64,000 nt of DNA from Candidatus Poribacteria bacterium (GTDB lineage: Bacteria > Poribacteria > WGA-4E > WGA-3G): assembly GCA_022827225.1 (NCBI GenBank), contig JAJDTJ010000067.1, positions 1 to 64,000 on the forward strand, given 5' to 3'. Below the pieces are notes generated by a model, which worked only from the letters and a program-made list of their open reading frames with translations, was not told where the DNA came from and searched no databases. Below, piece by piece: positions 1 to 8,938 of the stretch. Both the position numbers and the translations under genes were made by a program. Position 1 is the first letter of the stretch, and each line of letters starts with the position of its first letter.

Positions 1-1
1 A

Positions 2-118
2 ATCAGTCTCATTGAACAACTTTTCCCCAAGTCGATTCATGCGGTGTCAGCAGCCGGTTTTGAGTTGAAAGTGCTTTTGTTTGTTATCGCAACGAGTATA
101 AAGCAGCTATTTGGATAA
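2..118 (+). CDS. C-terminal fragment of a probable transposase (5' end outside window)
   Basis: An open frame enters from the left edge and stops at TAA 116-118, giving a 38-residue tail (…SIHAVSAAGFELK…VIATSIKQLFG). The wording resembles the C-terminal end of DDE transposases of the IS4 type, but this is recalled similarity and not a search result. The frame ends 16 bp before the truncated end of the next, convergent gene, as expected if an insertion sequence ends here. The right inverted repeat would lie near 119-137, but it cannot be confirmed without the left end. Confidence 0.4.
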   Translation: MSLIEQLFPKSIHAVSAAGFELKVLLFVIATSIKQLFG

Positions 119-133
119 AGGTAGCAACTTGGG

Positions 134-760
134 TTAAAATAGTGTAATCGCCAGTATTATTCCGAAAACCCGTCTCCAGGTGCCGCGAACTAATCTCTTG
201 CTGCGTCCCAGTGCCTGCACGGCTATAGGTTCTTCAAGTAAAACGACTGGACCGTAGAAAACCCAACTGATCAAATAGAAACATAAAAACGGAAAAAAGC
301 CGATGCGGAACAGATTGACCAGACTTGAATTTCCCAATGAATCCAGCATCCACATATAACCGACGAATAAATAGATCAACGAAGCACCAAGATATCCCAA
401 AAATCGAGAACTGAAACGTCGTAAGGCAATTTGAATTGTGACCGGTCCACGTAAATAAATTTCACTGCATGCAACGACCAATATTCCTGTAACTAACATG
501 CTGATAAACCCGTCCAACACAGTATCAACATCAAAAATAAAACCCTCAAGATTCGGCGTGTCGGATTTTTCCAATAAAAAGACGACGATAAACTCTTGCG
601 CCGCTATTAAGACGAAATAGATAGCGGCGATCCCTAAAAACAGTCGAAAATTATTTCGGTAAAGACTCAACGTAGAATCCAGAATACCGCCAAGTCCCAT
701 CGGTTGGAACGTCGGCATTTGCGGGTTATCTGTCTTTGATGCGTTGACTGAATTTAACAT
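134..760 (-). CDS. Membrane protein, GPDPase-membrane-domain-like, probably 3'-truncated
   Basis: The protein has about 208 residues with five or six hydrophobic segments. Near its end is a stretch (VVLLEEPIAVQALGRSKRLV followed by RGTWRRVFGI) typical of the membrane domain family related to glycerophosphodiester phosphodiesterase membrane domains. Such proteins normally continue for roughly 100 more residues with further membrane segments, but here the frame ends abruptly in a hydrophobic run (IILAITLF). That end abuts the presumed transposase tail at 2-118, so the gene is probably broken by an insertion. ATG at 760 is preferred to the GTG at 781 because GGGAGG lies about 9 nt upstream. The function is unknown. 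Confidence 0.65.
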   Translation of the reverse strand: MLNSVNASKTDNPQMPTFQPMGLGGILDSTLSLYRNNFRLFLGIAAIYFVLIAAQEFIVVFLLEKSDTPNLEGFIFDVDTVLDGFISMLVTGILVVACSEIYLRGPVTIQIALRRFSSRFLGYLGASLIYLFVGYMWMLDSLGNSSLVNLFRIGFFPFLCFYLISWVFYGPVVLLEEPIAVQALGRSKRLVRGTWRRVFGIILAITLF

Positions 761-845
761 AACATATAGCCTCCCTATCACGAAACCATTTTATACATTT
801 TCTGGTGTTATGTCAAGACTGGATCAGAGTTGCTCAACGAATGCA

Positions 846-874
846 TTGCCATAGACGCATGGATATGGTATACT
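846..874 (+). promoter_or_regulatory. Sigma70-type promoter of the acyltransferase gene
   Basis: TTGCCA at 846-851 and TATACT at 869-874 are separated by exactly 17 bp. Transcription would begin near 881, 33 nt before the ATG at 914. The promoter sits inside the longer reading frame that starts at 830, which argues against that earlier start. Confidence 0.7.
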
Positions 875-913
875 CTATCTATTATCAGGTACTACAGACA
901 AAGGAAATATGGA

Positions 914-1825
914 ATGTCGAGTAAGCGGAGCGTGTGGAAAGACAGGTGTGTATATGCAATAGTGGCTACCTTCGGTTGGTGGTGCCGCTGCCTGCCGAAA
1001 GGATGGGCAATGCAGATCGGGCGCGGCATAGGGCTGCTCTATTACACTCTCGTCAAGAAACGACGCGAGATCGCCTTAAATAATTTACAGATGGTATTCG
1101 GTAGCGATCTCACGGCAGTGCAGCGCAAGCAAACCTGTAAGGCGAGCTTCATCAATGTCGGCAAAACGTGCGTCGAATTCCTGCGGTTTCCCAAACTTAA
1201 CGCTGAGAGTATCTGGGATCAGGTCACGGTAGAAGGGAGAGAAAACCTGTATACGGCATTAGAGGCGGGGAAAGGGGCAATTGTATTTCTCGCACATTTC
1301 GGAAACTGGGAACTCCTATCCCTCGTATACGGTGCACTGATTCCAAATCGTGCGAAAGCCATCGCTCTTCCACTGAAAAACGATCCACTCAACACTTACT
1401 TATGGCGACACCGTGAGCAGCTAAGCCTGAAACTGATTCCACGAAATCGGGCTGTCCGTGAAACATTGCGGGCATTAAAAAATAACCAAGCGATCGGATT
1501 TTTTGCCGATCAAAACGCCGGACCAGAAGGCATCTTCGTTAATTTCTTAGGGAAACCTGCTTCAGCAGCCCGCGGTCCCGCCGTTCTATCACTGAAAACC
1601 GGGGCACCGCTCATCTTCTCACTCAGCATTCGCCAACCCGATGACCGGCACCTCGTCTATATTTCACCTGCTGTTCAGCCCGAACCGACAGACGACTTTG
1701 AACGCGATGTGAAACATTACACGACACAGATGCTGAAACACTTGGAGACGTATATCTATAAATACCCCGAACAGTGGTTGTGGCTTCACAATCGCTGGAA
1801 GACCCAACCACTTGAGGATCGGTAG
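914..1825 (+). CDS. Lysophospholipid/lipid A acyltransferase (LpxL/HtrB family)
   Basis: This 303-residue protein belongs to the family that transfers secondary acyl chains to lipid A precursors at the inner face of the cytoplasmic membrane. The key H-x4-E catalytic motif is visible as HFGNWE (H128, E133). It is followed by a conserved block with an aspartate in FFADQNAGPEG and by GAPLIFS, as in LpxL-like acyltransferases. A short hydrophobic N-terminal segment would anchor it. ATG 914 is chosen because AAGGA lies 8 nt upstream and a good promoter ends 40 nt upstream; the frame itself opens earlier at 830. It stands alone in its own transcription unit. It implies an LPS-like outer membrane, but which acyl acceptor it uses cannot be told. 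Confidence 0.85.
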   Translation: MSSKRSVWKDRCVYAIVATFGWWCRCLPKGWAMQIGRGIGLLYYTLVKKRREIALNNLQMVFGSDLTAVQRKQTCKASFINVGKTCVEFLRFPKLNAESIWDQVTVEGRENLYTALEAGKGAIVFLAHFGNWELLSLVYGALIPNRAKAIALPLKNDPLNTYLWRHREQLSLKLIPRNRAVRETLRALKNNQAIGFFADQNAGPEGIFVNFLGKPASAARGPAVLSLKTGAPLIFSLSIRQPDDRHLVYISPAVQPEPTDDFERDVKHYTTQMLKHLETYIYKYPEQWLWLHNRWKTQPLEDR

Positions 1826-1857
1826 GTTTCAAAAAGACGGCTAACAAAAAAATTATA

Positions 1858-1886
1858 TTGCATTAATCTTGAATCCGTGTTAAAAT
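1858..1886 (+). promoter_or_regulatory. Promoter of ctpA
   Basis: TTGCAT (1858-1863) is followed after 17 bp by TAAAAT (1881-1886), about 40 nt before the ctpA ATG. The -10 sits in GTGTTAAAATAG, a context also seen at the response-regulator promoter near 8890. Confidence 0.6.
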
Positions 1887-1927
1887 AGTTTGAACAATTA
1901 AATCCCAAAATACTGAGGAAAACTGTC

Positions 1928-3475
1928 ATGAAAAGATACACATTGTCCTTCATTGTCCTGCTCGTTGCGGTTGGTATCCCACTTCTACTTATCAATCCGA
2001 GTCAAAAAGATGCGATGAGCCGGGACGGACGCATCACCCGTGATATCCTAAGCGCAACGATTACAAGAGCCATCCAAATTGCCGAAACGAATTACTATAA
2101 ACCGATAGAAGATAGTAATGAGATGTACCGAGGTTCGGTTAAAGGCGCGCTCGCAGCCCTGAATGATACATACACGTATTACATCTCCGAGCGCGAGCAT
2201 CAGCGGGCGGTCGAAAATCTATACAATGCAGAATATGGCGGACTCGGTATTCAGATTTACCCAGACCATCGAGGATTCATCAAAATTTCTAAACCGTTCC
2301 CGAATACACCCGCCTCACGCGCGAAACTCCAGGCAGGCGACTATATTACTAAAGTTGACGGCAAACGGATACACCTCAGTGAAAGAACCGGCATGACACT
2401 TAACGATGTTGTTGATATACTCAGAGGTAAACTCAATACGGATGTGACTATCACTGTCCAACGTAAGTTCCTTGACCCTTTCGATGTGACCCTCACCCGA
2501 GACCGCATTTCGATCAGTAGTGTTAAGTCAACGATGCTTGAAGACGACATCGGGTATATCCGTATCACCAGTTTTATCGGCAGCAGACGGACAGACGGGA
2601 CAGAAGAAGAATTTAACGAGGCACTTAAAGCACACGAAGCCGCTGATATGAAGGCGCTTATTTTGGACCTACGCGACAACCAAGGCGGCTTGCTTAACGC
2701 TGCATATCACATCGCTGACGGCTTTATTGATGAAGGACTTATCGTATCAACAAAAAGCGAAACAAACAGTGAATTTAATGAGGAATACTCAGCAACACAG
2801 CACCTCCGCTGTCCACTTGAGATCCCACTTATTGTCCTCGTCAACGAATATAGCGCAAGCGCCTCAGAAATCGTGGCAGGTGCGATCAAGGACACACGCC
2901 GCGGCCTCCTCGTCGGACAGAAAACTTACGGTAAAGGTGTCGTCCAAAAACGTTTTGAACTCCCAGACGGCGGCGCAATGTCGCTGACGATCTCTACTTA
3001 CTATACACCAAACGGCACCTCGATTAACGATGCCGGCATCACGCCGCAAGTCTCTATCGCCGACGATGAACCTGACGACGTAGAAGCCCAAATGCTCAGA
3101 AAGGCAGAGACGAGCGACACATTCAGGGATTTCATCACCAAATGGATTGATGACCACCACACACGTCCAGGTGAAATTCCGAAAGATTTCTCCTTGCTTG
3201 AAGCTGAACTTCCAACACTACAGCAGCAACTCGAAAAAGAACGGATCTATGTCAGCCTAAAATGGCTGACCCAGAGCGTCGAACAGGTTTTTAATCTTCA
3301 GGTCGGCATTGAACAGGTCGTCGATTTAGAATATGATCGGCAATTACAAGAGGCAATCCGTATCATTAAAGCCGATGAAGTCGCGAAGCACCTCACCCCA
3401 CCAGAGGATACGGAACCGCCTTCAACGACGCAAGCCGATACACTTGTCGAACCCAATACAGCAGCCGAAGAATGA
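1928..3475 (+). CDS. ctpA: C-terminal processing peptidase, S41 family
   Basis: A 515-residue serine protease of the tail-specific Prc/CtpA type. Residues 1-22 form a signal peptide or membrane anchor, so it acts in the periplasm. A PDZ domain covers roughly 100-185 (GGLGIQI to the VTLTRD region). The catalytic S41 domain follows, with Ser311 in SASASE and Lys336 in TYGKG; the spacing of 25 residues matches the Ser/Lys dyad of Prc. A charged C-terminal extension of about 120 residues follows the core. GAGGAAA precedes the ATG. The stop overlaps the next start by 4 bp (ATGA), so the large membrane protein downstream is translationally coupled to it. Confidence 0.9.
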   Translation: MKRYTLSFIVLLVAVGIPLLLINPSQKDAMSRDGRITRDILSATITRAIQIAETNYYKPIEDSNEMYRGSVKGALAALNDTYTYYISEREHQRAVENLYNAEYGGLGIQIYPDHRGFIKISKPFPNTPASRAKLQAGDYITKVDGKRIHLSERTGMTLNDVVDILRGKLNTDVTITVQRKFLDPFDVTLTRDRISISSVKSTMLEDDIGYIRITSFIGSRRTDGTEEEFNEALKAHEAADMKALILDLRDNQGGLLNAAYHIADGFIDEGLIVSTKSETNSEFNEEYSATQHLRCPLEIPLIVLVNEYSASASEIVAGAIKDTRRGLLVGQKTYGKGVVQKRFELPDGGAMSLTISTYYTPNGTSINDAGITPQVSIADDEPDDVEAQMLRKAETSDTFRDFITKWIDDHHTRPGEIPKDFSLLEAELPTLQQQLEKERIYVSLKWLTQSVEQVFNLQVGIEQVVDLEYDRQLQEAIRIIKADEVAKHLTPPEDTEPPSTTQADTLVEPNTAAEE

Positions 3476-5403
3476 ATTCCAGAACTCCGAACCCGCCGGA
3501 TGTCGTCACAAAAAAGGCAATCGTCGTCGGATTAATCTTAGTCATTGTTAATGCTTACTGGGTGGGGATCGCCAGCGAACTCTGGTATGCAGTCTATACG
3601 CTCGTTTCACCCTTTTCAAACGCAGTCTTCACCCTTGTTGTTCTCATCGCCTTCAACGTCGGACTCCGAAAATTTGCCCCGCGTATCGCATTCACACCAG
3701 CAGAATTGCTGCTGATCTATATCATGGTGACTATGGTGTCCACCATTTCCGGGCATGCGATGATGGCGATCCTAATGGGAACGCTCGCACACCCCTTCTG
3801 GTTCGCAAGTCCGGAGAACGAATGGGCACAACTCTTTCTCCACCATATTCCACCGTGGCTCACGGTACACCAATTCGAGTTTTTAGCCGGTTATTACGAA
3901 GGCGAATCGAGTCTCTATCAGCTAGAGCACCTCCGCATCTGGGTGAGACCCGCACTCCTCTGGTCAGCTTTTATTTTTATCCTCTACGGTTCACTCCTCT
4001 GTTTAGGACTGTTCCTCCGCAAGCAGTGGATGGAGCGTGAAAAACTCAGCTTCCCACTCACGCAACTGCCGTTGCAGATGACAACGAACCGCAATTTTTT
4101 CCGATCCCGGACCCTCTGGTTCGGATTCGGAATCGCCGCACTCCTACGCGTGATGGCTGGGTTACACGACATTTTTCCTGTCATCCCAGCACTACCTCCG
4201 AACTATAGGCTCGACCGACATTTCACTGAACGTCCTTGGAACGCTATCGGTTATGCCTCTATGTCCTTTAATCTCGCGATTGTCGGACTGACCTACTTCA
4301 TGCCACTTGATCTCGCATTCTCAACGTGGTTCTTCTTTTGGCTCACACGGGCAGAACGGGTCATCGCGAGTGCAGTCGGTGTCACAAATATCAGCGTCCT
4401 ACATCTCAACGATCGAGCGTCCGGGGCTTGGGTCGGTATCGCTGTGTTGACGCTCTGGATGGCGCGCCGCCACTTCGTCCGTTTCTTTCGGCACGTTATT
4501 GGCCGTGAACACGGCGACGATAGTAGAGAGCCACTCTCTTACCGCACAGTCGCAATTTTGACGCTACTTAGCGTTGGACTCGTGTTCGGGTTCTGTTACG
4601 CAGCGGGGATGTCACTCTGGGCAATAAGTGCCTTTTATGCACTGTTCATCGCATTCGCCATAGCGATAGGGCGCGTACGCGCCGAACTCGGGCCACCCTA
4701 CCATGAAGTTATCGGTATCAATCCACGGCAGATGATGGTCGGGATGTTCGGGACACGGCAGTTGGGGGGCGCCAACCTTACGATCATGACCTTCCTTTAC
4801 GCTTTCAACCGTTGTAACCGTTCACATCCGATGCCGAACCAGATCGAATCGCTACGGATCGGCGAACGTTCCCGGATGCCGGGCAAAACCCTAATCTTCG
4901 GGATGGCACTCGCTATCGGAGTCGGCGCCTTAGCAACGTTCTGGACATATTTGCAGGTGGCATACCAATACGGTGTGCTGGCACAATGTCAAGGTGTTGT
5001 CGGACGCTTCGGATGGGAGAGCTTTAACCCACTTCAGAGCTGGCTTCAGCATCCGAAAGAACCGGATGTCAGTGCCATCACTTTTATGTGCGGCGGATTC
5101 GGTTTCGTTTTTCTGCTCCATTTCTTGCGGACACGCTTGTTGTGGTGGACACTCCATCCATCGGGATACGTGCTTTCAGGGGCATCCTGGGGCGGATTGA
5201 TCTATTTCTGGTTTCCGGTAATGGTGAGCTGGTTCATCAAGTTCCTTATCCTTCGGTTTTGGGGCTGGCAGATCTATCGTAAAGCGATCCCTTTTTTCCT
5301 TGGACTCGTTTTGGGAGATTATATCCCGCGTAGCATTTTAAGTCTCATTAGCTTCGCGCTGAACCTCTATATGCCGTCGTCTGGCGCAGGACACACACTT
5401 TAG
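3472..5403 (+). CDS. Large polytopic membrane protein (DUF6785/DUF6784-like)
   Basis: A 643-residue protein with at least a dozen hydrophobic segments and conserved blocks such as RVRAELGPPYHE and MPNQIESLRIGER. It resembles the DUF6785/DUF6784 membrane proteins known to me from Poribacteria, Planctomycetes and Armatimonadetes. No enzymatic motif is obvious and the function is unknown. The start overlaps the ctpA stop (ATGA), so it is co-translated with the protease. The following ABC ATPase begins 14 bp after its stop, so all three genes probably form one operon. A transporter role is possible but is only inferred. Confidence 0.75.
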   Translation: MNSRTPNPPDVVTKKAIVVGLILVIVNAYWVGIASELWYAVYTLVSPFSNAVFTLVVLIAFNVGLRKFAPRIAFTPAELLLIYIMVTMVSTISGHAMMAILMGTLAHPFWFASPENEWAQLFLHHIPPWLTVHQFEFLAGYYEGESSLYQLEHLRIWVRPALLWSAFIFILYGSLLCLGLFLRKQWMEREKLSFPLTQLPLQMTTNRNFFRSRTLWFGFGIAALLRVMAGLHDIFPVIPALPPNYRLDRHFTERPWNAIGYASMSFNLAIVGLTYFMPLDLAFSTWFFFWLTRAERVIASAVGVTNISVLHLNDRASGAWVGIAVLTLWMARRHFVRFFRHVIGREHGDDSREPLSYRTVAILTLLSVGLVFGFCYAAGMSLWAISAFYALFIAFAIAIGRVRAELGPPYHEVIGINPRQMMVGMFGTRQLGGANLTIMTFLYAFNRCNRSHPMPNQIESLRIGERSRMPGKTLIFGMALAIGVGALATFWTYLQVAYQYGVLAQCQGVVGRFGWESFNPLQSWLQHPKEPDVSAITFMCGGFGFVFLLHFLRTRLLWWTLHPSGYVLSGASWGGLIYFWFPVMVSWFIKFLILRFWGWQIYRKAIPFFLGLVLGDYIPRSILSLISFALNLYMPSSGAGHTL

Positions 5404-5417
5404 ACTGGACAATGTAA

Positions 5418-6506
5418 ATGCCTACACCACTACTTACAGTAAACGCAGTCACAAAACGGTTTGGCGCTAACCAACCGCCAATCGTTAAAAACGTCAGTTT
5501 CAGTGTATATCCGGGTGAAATTTTCGCGCTCTTGGGCCCAAGCGGCTGTGGAAAGACGACCACTTTACGGATCATCGCAGGTTTTGAACGGGCAGATGCC
5601 GGAACAGTCGCCATGGACAAACAGATACTCACAAGCACCGACATTTATGTGCCACCTGAATCACGCGGTATCGGTTTCGTGTTTCAGGACTACGCCCTTT
5701 TCCCACACAAAAATGTTTTTGAGAACGTCGCCTTCGGCCTACGAAAGGTAACCAAAAAGGAACGACGCGAGAGAACATTAGAAGTCCTGAGGATGGTTGA
5801 CTTGATAGACCTGCAATCCCGATTGCCACATCACCTTTCTGGAGGCGAACAGCAGCGCGTTGCGTTAGCACGCGCCATCATCGCACGTCCTAAACTGCTC
5901 CTCTTAGATGAACCGTTCTCAAGCCTGGACCCAGGGTTAAGACACACGACGCGCGAAGAAGTCCGCACGCTTCTAAAGGCGGAAGGTATTAGTGCCGTCC
6001 TCGTCACACATACACAAGAAGAAGCCTTGAGTTTCGCAGAACGGTTGGGAGTTATGAAAGACGGAACACTTGAGCAGGTCGGGACACCGGAAGCAGTGTA
6101 TCGGCAACCAAAAACCGCTTATGTCGCGGATTTCCTCGGACAGACCAACTTCATTGAGGCATACGTACAAAACGGGGTCGCACAGACACCCTTCGGACGC
6201 GTAAGGGTGGACGGTGAAGCCACAGGCGAGGCACTCCTATCAATCCGCCCAGAATGTCTAAAGATGCTGGCATCCGATTCTTGGAGTAGCGGCGCAAAAA
6301 TCGGACGTATCGTCGGACAGGCGTTCAAGGGACACGACTATACACATCGCGTTGAAGTAGATGGACAGCATTACTTCGTCCAAACCGACTATAACTGCCC
6401 CTTCCAAATCGGTGATCCTGTCGTGTTAATGGCGGTCTCGGCGGTTGCCGTTGTGCCTGAAACAGGACAAGCAGACGGTGGTGAGATAGATAGCGAAGAC
6501 CAGTAG
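5418..6506 (+). CDS. ABC transporter ATP-binding protein, PotA/FbpC/CysA type
   Basis: A 362-residue ATPase of the importer class that drives uptake of polyamines, iron, sulfate or similar solutes. Walker A is GPSGCGKTT (40-48) and the Q-loop is FVFQD with Q90. The signature is LSGGEQQR (140-147), Walker B is LLLLDEPFSSLD (160-171) and the H-loop is VLVTH with H198. A C-terminal TOBE-like regulatory region (about 240-350) is present. No permease or binding-protein genes accompany it in this window, so the substrate cannot be named. It starts 14 bp after the upstream membrane protein, which might be its membrane partner, although that protein lacks the usual BPD_transp EAA signature as far as I can see. 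Confidence 0.85.
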   Translation: MPTPLLTVNAVTKRFGANQPPIVKNVSFSVYPGEIFALLGPSGCGKTTTLRIIAGFERADAGTVAMDKQILTSTDIYVPPESRGIGFVFQDYALFPHKNVFENVAFGLRKVTKKERRERTLEVLRMVDLIDLQSRLPHHLSGGEQQRVALARAIIARPKLLLLDEPFSSLDPGLRHTTREEVRTLLKAEGISAVLVTHTQEEALSFAERLGVMKDGTLEQVGTPEAVYRQPKTAYVADFLGQTNFIEAYVQNGVAQTPFGRVRVDGEATGEALLSIRPECLKMLASDSWSSGAKIGRIVGQAFKGHDYTHRVEVDGQHYFVQTDYNCPFQIGDPVVLMAVSAVAVVPETGQADGGEIDSEDQ

Positions 6507-6550
6507 AATGCCGTATAACCTCGCCTGTAAAAGGTGCCCGTATTGTCGTA

Positions 6551-8659
6551 CTACAGCATTTCTCGGATTGCATTAATCCCTTCAATCATCCGTGTGAACG
6601 CTGCGGTAAGTCTATCAATTTCGGCATGGACTTGCGGGCTGTCGCCTCGCTCAATGGCATCCAAAACACCCGGAAAAACGACCGCTGCATAACCTGTATT
6701 CAGACCGGGGGCATAAATAAGATGTTTAAACCAAGGACGCAGCGGCAACCCCTCCTCATCGATTAACCGCCGCTCTAATTGATACAGCTGTCGGTTTATC
6801 TCCGAGATTTCAGAAAAATTACCGGAATCAAGGTAACGCGTAAGTCCCCGATTCAATAGACTTGCAGCCTGCTGCCACTCGGTAAGTAACTCATCTAACA
6901 CTTTAACCTCTTTAGCGATTTTGATTTCCGAACCGGAATTCTGCAACAACTTTAAGGGGACCATCAGGTCGGTCGCGTAAGTTTCATAATCAAAGGGTAG
7001 AAGGTCGGCATTGGCGAGCTGCAGGGCAAGCGTTCCCCAAATTTTGGACATCGCCACTTGATACTGAAAAGTCGGATCCCCGAAATGTTCCATCCAGTAA
7101 AAGTTATCCTGCATCGCGTGGTAGACACCATAAGCACCGCCGAACCCCATACTGACAGCTGGAATCCCCGCATGTCCGACAAACGGAGAATGGTCTGAAC
7201 CGCTTCCGAGGTTGCCGATCTGGGGTATCTCCCGATCTTGTGTCGTTCTCCAATTTTCATAGACCGGTTTCAACGTCCTCGGATCAATGACGTTTTCGGT
7301 TACATCGCGTATCAATTCTCGCAGCGACGGCGTTGCACTGACATAAAATCGGGCACCAGTTGCAGCAATATCTACGTTAAGATAAGCAACCGCTTTCCGT
7401 TGGATTTCCGTTTTGAGTTCCTCAACCCATTCTGTGGAACCGAGGATACCGAATTCTTCAGCATCCCATGATGCAAAAACGATTGTCCGCTTCGGACGTA
7501 AGCCCTCCTTAGCCAGTTCACCTAAACATTGCGCAACCTCTAACAGCGCAGTTGTCCCGCTTCCCGGATCCGCCGCACCGTAGACCCAAGCATCGTGATG
7601 GTTCCCTAAGATTACCCATTCGTCAGGATATTCTGTTCCTGCTAACTTCGCAATGACGTTGTAAATCGGACGCGTGCTGTGTTCGCAACGCACTTTAATG
7701 TGCACTTTCGCAGGTCCGGGACCGATGTGATAGGCGAAAGGTAAGCCACCTTGCCACTCTGAGGGGACATTAGAACCAGCGAGTGCTTTCAGAAACGGTT
7801 CGGCATCCCGATAAGCGATCGGGACAACAGGAATTTTCGGCAAATCGGTGGCTTCGGCGATCGGTAGCCTCTCAGCGTCTTTGGTGGCTGCCCAACCTGG
7901 CGTTAACGGGTCACTGGCATGCTGAAAGATATATTTTACCGTTCCGCGTTGGATCGCATCGGCTGAACGCCAGGGACCGCGTGGATAGACATCGCCACGC
8001 ATATAGCCGTCATCCGCAGGATCTGAGTACAGGATCAACGCAACAGCACCGTTATCGCCTGCGACTTTTGCCTTCACACCGCGGTAGCTGCCACCATACC
8101 GGGCAATACAGATTTTTCCCTCCACCGAAACACCGCGCCCACTAAGAATCCGGTAATCTTCCGGTAACCCCCGATTGACATAGACGAGTTCCGCCGTTAC
8201 ATCACCATCGGGTGAATAGGCGTTGTATCCAGGGACAATCTCCGTTTCATAAGAATCTTTGTCCCATTCCCAACCGGATTCTTTGCTAACAGCGAGATGT
8301 TGTGTCGGTGAGACGAGCTCTACATGTACCTCAAGCGGATATGGAAGGTAGACTTGGTACTCATAGACCTGAACCTGTAAACCGTAACTTTCATATTCAG
8401 AACGAAGGTATTCGGCAACTTTACGGCTATTTTCGGTGCCAGCGAGGTGCGGTTCTTCCGTCAGGTAGCGTAACTTACGGCGACTTCTTTCCACTGAGAG
8501 ACGTTCTTTAAAATCGGTCTCATATCGTTGCTGCGTCATCGCATTTTCCGCTGTGAACCCACGCATACCGAAAACGTCATAAGAAAACCAAGTAAGTCCT
8601 ATAAGCAGACAGATGAAACTAAAACTGAATCTCCAAATCCACGTCAATAGCATAGACAT
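6551..8659 (-). CDS. M28 zinc peptidase, glutamate carboxypeptidase II (PSMA)-like
   Basis: A 702-residue membrane-anchored peptidase. The N-terminal segment 5-25 is hydrophobic. A PA domain occupies roughly 150-300 inside the peptidase fold, then come the M28 metal ligands. By alignment with human GCPII (H377, D387, E424/E425, D453, H553) these are H354 (GNHHDAW), D364 (AADPGSG), E401/E402 (WDAEEFG), D430 (LNVDI) and H490 (GSDHSPF). A C-terminal dimerisation-type helical region (about 570-700) completes the architecture, and length and order match the family closely. It probably cleaves small peptides outside the cytoplasm. It converges on the ABC ATPase gene with a gap of 44 bp. No strong ribosome binding site precedes the ATG. 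Confidence 0.88.
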   Translation of the reverse strand: MSMLLTWIWRFSFSFICLLIGLTWFSYDVFGMRGFTAENAMTQQRYETDFKERLSVERSRRKLRYLTEEPHLAGTENSRKVAEYLRSEYESYGLQVQVYEYQVYLPYPLEVHVELVSPTQHLAVSKESGWEWDKDSYETEIVPGYNAYSPDGDVTAELVYVNRGLPEDYRILSGRGVSVEGKICIARYGGSYRGVKAKVAGDNGAVALILYSDPADDGYMRGDVYPRGPWRSADAIQRGTVKYIFQHASDPLTPGWAATKDAERLPIAEATDLPKIPVVPIAYRDAEPFLKALAGSNVPSEWQGGLPFAYHIGPGPAKVHIKVRCEHSTRPIYNVIAKLAGTEYPDEWVILGNHHDAWVYGAADPGSGTTALLEVAQCLGELAKEGLRPKRTIVFASWDAEEFGILGSTEWVEELKTEIQRKAVAYLNVDIAATGARFYVSATPSLRELIRDVTENVIDPRTLKPVYENWRTTQDREIPQIGNLGSGSDHSPFVGHAGIPAVSMGFGGAYGVYHAMQDNFYWMEHFGDPTFQYQVAMSKIWGTLALQLANADLLPFDYETYATDLMVPLKLLQNSGSEIKIAKEVKVLDELLTEWQQAASLLNRGLTRYLDSGNFSEISEINRQLYQLERRLIDEEGLPLRPWFKHLIYAPGLNTGYAAVVFPGVLDAIERGDSPQVHAEIDRLTAAFTRMIEGINAIREML

Positions 8660-8869
8660 ATTTTTTACCGATTGAATAGGTCTTCACCTCTTTTCGTTTA
8701 CGAAGATTAAAGAAACATCGGGTTTCGCGCATTTTTAGGGATACGATGCACATAATAGCACATTCTCGGATTGTTTGCACTATTTTTCTTTCTCACGCAG
8801 GAGTCCTCAGCTTCCAGTTATCAATTTTCGGTTGACAAAATATTTACACACTCCGTCCTGTCTATAAAA

Positions 8870-8899
8870 TTGACAATATCCGCATTATTGTGTTAAAAT
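8870..8899 (+). promoter_or_regulatory. Promoter of the response-regulator gene
   Basis: TTGACA (8870-8875) and TAAAAT (8894-8899) are 18 bp apart and end 39 nt before the ATG. A second TTGACA at 8832-8837 has no matching -10. The rest of 8660-8938 shows no other gene. Confidence 0.65.
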
Positions 8900-8938
8900 G
8901 GTAACTGATAACAAAAACTGACGCTAAGGAAGTTTTAA

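Noticed and set aside
830-913. N-terminal extension of the acyltransferase
   Set aside because: It contains the promoter (846-874) and lacks a ribosome binding site; ATG 914 has both signals upstream.
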